Assembly (NCBI RefSeq): GCF_030386795.1
Contig: NZ_JANUQM010000001.1
Coordinates: 430,363 to 494,362, forward strand
Length of the DNA stretch: 64,000 bases
Direction of reading: 5' to 3'
From: Streptomyces sp. S.PNR 29
GTDB taxonomy: Bacteria; Actinomycetota; Actinomycetes; Streptomycetales; Streptomycetaceae
Shown piece after piece: positions 61,389-64,000 of this stretch. The notes below the pieces were generated by a model. The model worked only from the letters and a program-made list of their open reading frames with translations, was not told the DNA's origin and did no database searches. Numbering within the stretch: position 1 is the stretch's first letter; each line of letters starts with the position of its first letter. The position numbers and the translations under genes were made by a program.

Positions 61389-62729
61389 ATGTTCCAGGGC
61401 ACCATTCCGGGCCCCCTGCGCTCCATCGTCCGTGAAACAGCGAGAAGTTGGCCCCGAGGGCCGGTCTATGTGCCGTGCTGCGGCAATTTCACCATCGAAC
61501 GATCACTGGCCGGCATGGGCTTCTCCCTCCACTCGTCGGACGTGTCCATCTACACAACCGCCATCGGCCGTTGGCTGACCGGCCAACCGGCGGGAATCCG
61601 CCTTCGGGAAGAGAGCGTGGGCGAATTGGGCTGGCTGGCCGGCTCACTGGACGACGGCATCGGCACGGTCGCCACGATGATGCTCGGAACGCGATTCCTT
61701 GCGAGCATCGGCCGTGAAGGGCTCTGGCACGAGCGGACCGTGCGCTCCTACCGCGACCAATGGACAGCCAAGCACGCCGAGACGGTCGATCGGCTGTCCC
61801 GCGCGGACGTCGCACTCGCCTCTTACGAGGTCGAAGATGTCCGCACGTGGCTTGCAAAGATGCCGCGCGATGCTCCGGTCTGCTCGTTCCCGCCCTTCTA
61901 CGGAGGCGGGTACGAGAAGCTGTATGAGCCCCTGAACGCCCACTTCGATTGGGACGCGCCCGAGTACGAGCCGCTGTCCGACGCCGACGTCGTCGATGTC
62001 CTGGGCGCAATCACCGACCGACCGTACTGGCTCACCGCCTCCAACCACGACGTACCTGAGCTGCACCGATACTTGCGCGGCGTGATCAAGGCCACCCCGC
62101 GCGCCGCTCCCTTCTACGTCTACGCCTCCGCTGCGCCGACGCGGATCGTGTCCCCCCGCCAGCCCATCCAGCCGGTCAAGGCCCCACGCCTGCGGACCGG
62201 TGACGAACTGGTCGGACCGCTGAAGCTCGCCATGCTCAAGCCGGGCCAGTTCAACGCGCTGCGCTCCCGCTACCTCAACCCGCGCATCGCGCCCGGTGCC
62301 GCGAACCTCGCAGTCGCGGTCAAGGAAGGAACAGGGAAGATCCTCGGTGTCTTCGCCATGGCGCCGAGCAGCTACACGCCCGATGAGGCGTACCTCCTGT
62401 CCGACTTCGCGGTGGCGCCAACGAACTATCCGCGGTTGTCGAAGCTGATCGTGCTCGCGGCCACCAGCGCGGAAGCGCAGCTGCTGTGCCAGCGGGCGTT
62501 CTCCCGCAGGATCCGGGCGGTGTCCACGACGGCGTTCAGCAACAACCCGGTGTCCATGAAGTATCGCGGGCTGCTTCGGCTGACCAAGCGTGGCCCGTCA
62601 CACGAGGAAGGCTGGAAGTTCCAGCTCCAGTACCAGGGGCCGATGGGCGAACACACGCTCGCCGAAGCCCTGGAGAAATGGGCGAAGCGGTGGGGCGCCC
62701 GTGCCACGACGACCCAGAAGGAAGTCTGA
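61389..62729 (+). CDS. Methyltransferase-like plus Mom-like acyltransferase fusion (putative DNA modification)
   Basis: 446 residues. The first 270 residues resemble an adenine-methyltransferase fold: VYVPCCGNFTIERSLAGMG (SAM loop region), SSDVSIYTTAIGRWLTG (acidic strand end) and SFPPFYGGGYEKLY (the (D/N/S)PP(Y/F) catalytic position). The C-terminal 180 residues resemble Mom/GNAT-like transferases: ILGVFAMAPSSYTPDEAYLL, then DFAVAPTNYPRLSKL and NNPVSMKYRGL. Mom enzymes of phage Mu modify adenine with a carbamoylmethyl group. ATG at 61389 follows AGGAGG. The next gene is ParB-like, starting 2 bp after the stop. A DNA-hypermodification or anti-restriction role is the best guess. Phage origin is likely. 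Confidence 0.6.
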   Translation: MFQGTIPGPLRSIVRETARSWPRGPVYVPCCGNFTIERSLAGMGFSLHSSDVSIYTTAIGRWLTGQPAGIRLREESVGELGWLAGSLDDGIGTVATMMLGTRFLASIGREGLWHERTVRSYRDQWTAKHAETVDRLSRADVALASYEVEDVRTWLAKMPRDAPVCSFPPFYGGGYEKLYEPLNAHFDWDAPEYEPLSDADVVDVLGAITDRPYWLTASNHDVPELHRYLRGVIKATPRAAPFYVYASAAPTRIVSPRQPIQPVKAPRLRTGDELVGPLKLAMLKPGQFNALRSRYLNPRIAPGAANLAVAVKEGTGKILGVFAMAPSSYTPDEAYLLSDFAVAPTNYPRLSKLIVLAATSAEAQLLCQRAFSRRIRAVSTTAFSNNPVSMKYRGLLRLTKRGPSHEEGWKFQLQYQGPMGEHTLAEALEKWAKRWGARATTTQKEV

Positions 62730-62731
62730 CC

Positions 62732-63646
62732 ATGGAGGAGACGCCACAGCTCGCCCCGCCGCAGATGGTGCAGGGCGACCCACGCACACTGACGCTGCTG
62801 GACGTCAACGCACGGTACCTGCCCCACGAGCAGTTCCGGCAGCTCGTCGCCAACATCAAGCGCGACGGGCATCTGACCTCGACCCCGCTGGTGTGGAGCG
62901 ACCGCGACAGCGGGCGGCTGATCGTACTGTCCGGCAACCACCGCACCCTCGCGGCCATCGAGGCCGGCCTGGAGATGATCTGGTGGATGCAGATCGACGA
63001 GCCGCTCCCCCGCCAGCGGCAGATCGCCATCCAGCTCAGCCACAACGCCATCACTGGGCAGGACGATCCGGCGATCCTCAAGGAGCTGTACGAGGAACTG
63101 GAGTCGGTGGAGTGGCGCCAGTACACAGGTCTGGACGACAAGGCGTTGGACCTGCTGGAAAAGGTCGACGTCTCCAGCCTCGGCGAGGCGAACCTCGACT
63201 TCGCCAGCGTGCAGCTCATGCTCCTGCCCGACGAGTTGGAGCGTGCAGAAGCGGCATTCGACGCCGCACGCTCCACGGCCTCTGCGGATCAGCGGTGGGT
63301 AGCCGGCCTGGAGCAGTACGAGCCAGTGCTCAATGCCCTGGAGACCTCCCGGGCCGCGTACAAGATCGGCAACAGCGCGACGGCGCTCGGTGTGATCCTC
63401 ACCGTGTTCGAGCGGCACCTGGGCGAGCTGGCCGACGGCTGGTTCGACGCGGCCACCGGGGCGGCGACGCGGTCGGGGACGGCGCCGCTGGAGACTGTGT
63501 TCGGCGTGCGGGATCTGCCAGTGGAGACGGCGGCTGTCGTGCGGGCGGCCATCGACCGTATGGTGCAGGACGGCACCGTGCCCGCCGACGAGCCCTGGCG
63601 TGTCCTGGAAATCATGGCCGAGAACGCTGCTCACCCAGGCGCTTAG
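62732..63646 (+). CDS. ParB-like nuclease-domain protein
   Basis: 304 residues. The N-terminal ParB domain has VNARYLPHEQFRQLVANIKR and LIVLSGNHRTLAAIEAGLEM, where GNHR stands in the GERR/DGxHR position. A helical region with ISLQLSHNAI-like and LKELYEELESVEW segments follows. It starts 2 bp after the methyltransferase/Mom-like gene and is translationally coupled. In actinophages, ParB-like proteins of this size often accompany DNA methyltransferase genes. It may guide or license the modification. ParB-type DNA cleavage is not shown. Confidence 0.78.
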   Translation: MEETPQLAPPQMVQGDPRTLTLLDVNARYLPHEQFRQLVANIKRDGHLTSTPLVWSDRDSGRLIVLSGNHRTLAAIEAGLEMIWWMQIDEPLPRQRQIAIQLSHNAITGQDDPAILKELYEELESVEWRQYTGLDDKALDLLEKVDVSSLGEANLDFASVQLMLLPDELERAEAAFDAARSTASADQRWVAGLEQYEPVLNALETSRAAYKIGNSATALGVILTVFERHLGELADGWFDAATGAATRSGTAPLETVFGVRDLPVETAAVVRAAIDRMVQDGTVPADEPWRVLEIMAENAAHPGA

Positions 63647-63729
63647 GCACCCGGTCGTGAGCAGTCGATGTGCCGCGGGGACGTCGTACGCACCCCGGGC
63701 TCGTGCTCGTACAACGGGTTTCGGGCCGC

Positions 63730-64000
63730 CTACTCCTCGTCCGCGGTGAAGGTGCTGCTGCGGTCGAGACGGCGGATGAGGCCGGCGTCTGCGAGAGCGA
63801 CGAGGTCCTGGCGGGCAGTCGCAGCCTCGGGAGGCCGATCGCGCCGTCGGCCCGGAGCCCGCGCACCTTGTACGCGGCCAGGGCACGTTTGCTGTCGCAT
63901 GCGCCGCCGCCGCTTCGCGTCATGGCGAGGAGTTGCATGGCGCGCGGCGCGTCCTTCGGCAGTACGGCCACAGCGTGGACGTCCGGCTCGGACAAGGCCA
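63730..64000 (-). pseudogene. Frameshifted fragment of a regulator-like gene, open at the right edge
   Basis: On the minus strand two frames must be joined. The first (SEPDVHAVAVLPKDAPRAMQ ... LRADGAIGLP) runs in from the right edge. The second gives EAATARQDLVALADAGLIRR and ends FTADEE. The second part looks like a winged-helix segment. A one-base shift near 63825 is required. The gene is either decayed or mis-sequenced, and its identity is uncertain. Confidence 0.35.

Noticed and set aside
3779..64000. Right-hand attachment repeat of the tRNA-Arg element
   Set aside because: No second copy of the tRNA 3' end was found within the window.
1..64000. CRISPR array
   Set aside because: No regularly spaced direct repeats with unique spacers and no cas genes were seen.

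Overview
The window is high-GC, densely coding actinobacterial DNA. It carries a conservon operon (sensor kinase-like, roadblock, DUF742, GTPase and two P450s), a DUF574 methyltransferase, DUF6082 and MAB_1171c-type proteins, tandem-IclR and XRE-TPR regulators, and frequent GTG/TTG starts and ATGA overlaps. Together these point to Streptomyces or a very close relative. No 16S rRNA or species marker is present, so the species cannot be named.

Layout. (1) 1-3.9 kb is ordinary chromosome: the end of an M6 metalloprotease, a double-IclR regulator, a DUF574 methyltransferase and a tRNA-Arg(CCU). (2) 3.9-12 kb is the head of an integrated element. A tyrosine integrase points at the tRNA, and next to it are a small excisionase-like HTH protein, a large-serine-recombinase C-terminal half without its catalytic domain, an XRE/membrane pair, and a ParB-like gene surrounded by AT-rich promoters and strong hairpins. 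No second copy of the tRNA 3' end was found, so the far end of the element is not defined here. (3) 12-16.3 kb holds a PrsW-like membrane protein with a C-terminal toxin-like domain and its probable immunity gene. NUDIX gene relics lie on both sides. (4) 16.5-27.4 kb is a minus-strand block: a methyltransferase-NUDIX-PCMT triple fusion, DUF6082, three APH-fold kinases (one lacking catalytic residues), a glutamine synthetase-like enzyme translationally coupled to an APC permease, and a broken copy of one APH gene. (5) 27.4-33.3 kb is a complete conservon with two cytochromes P450, one lacking the ExxR arginine. (6) 33.5-61 kb is a mosaic of small operons. It has four related zinc-ribbon/XRE regulators, many phosphate-handling enzymes (APH kinases, HAD, NUDIX, CYTH, P-loop kinases, an ITPase), a radical SAM/methyltransferase/CYTH/kinase operon, a GluRS gene, and a short peptide gene followed by a JmjC-type oxygenase and an aldo/keto reductase. 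(7) 58-64 kb has a DndB-like DGQHR protein, then a putative DNA-modification pair: a methyltransferase-like/Mom-like fusion followed by a ParB-like protein.

The most striking unexplained feature is a 28-bp operator-like array, ATCAC-N4-GTGAT repeated twice with no gap, found at six intergenic or gene-edge positions (33559, 35921, 43984, 49369, 52805, 60402). The sites lie next to zinc-ribbon/XRE genes, the GluRS gene and peptide operon, the radical SAM operon, an APH kinase and an ATPase. This suggests one local regulon run by the zinc-ribbon/XRE paralogues. That link is inference from position. The array itself is read directly from the sequence.
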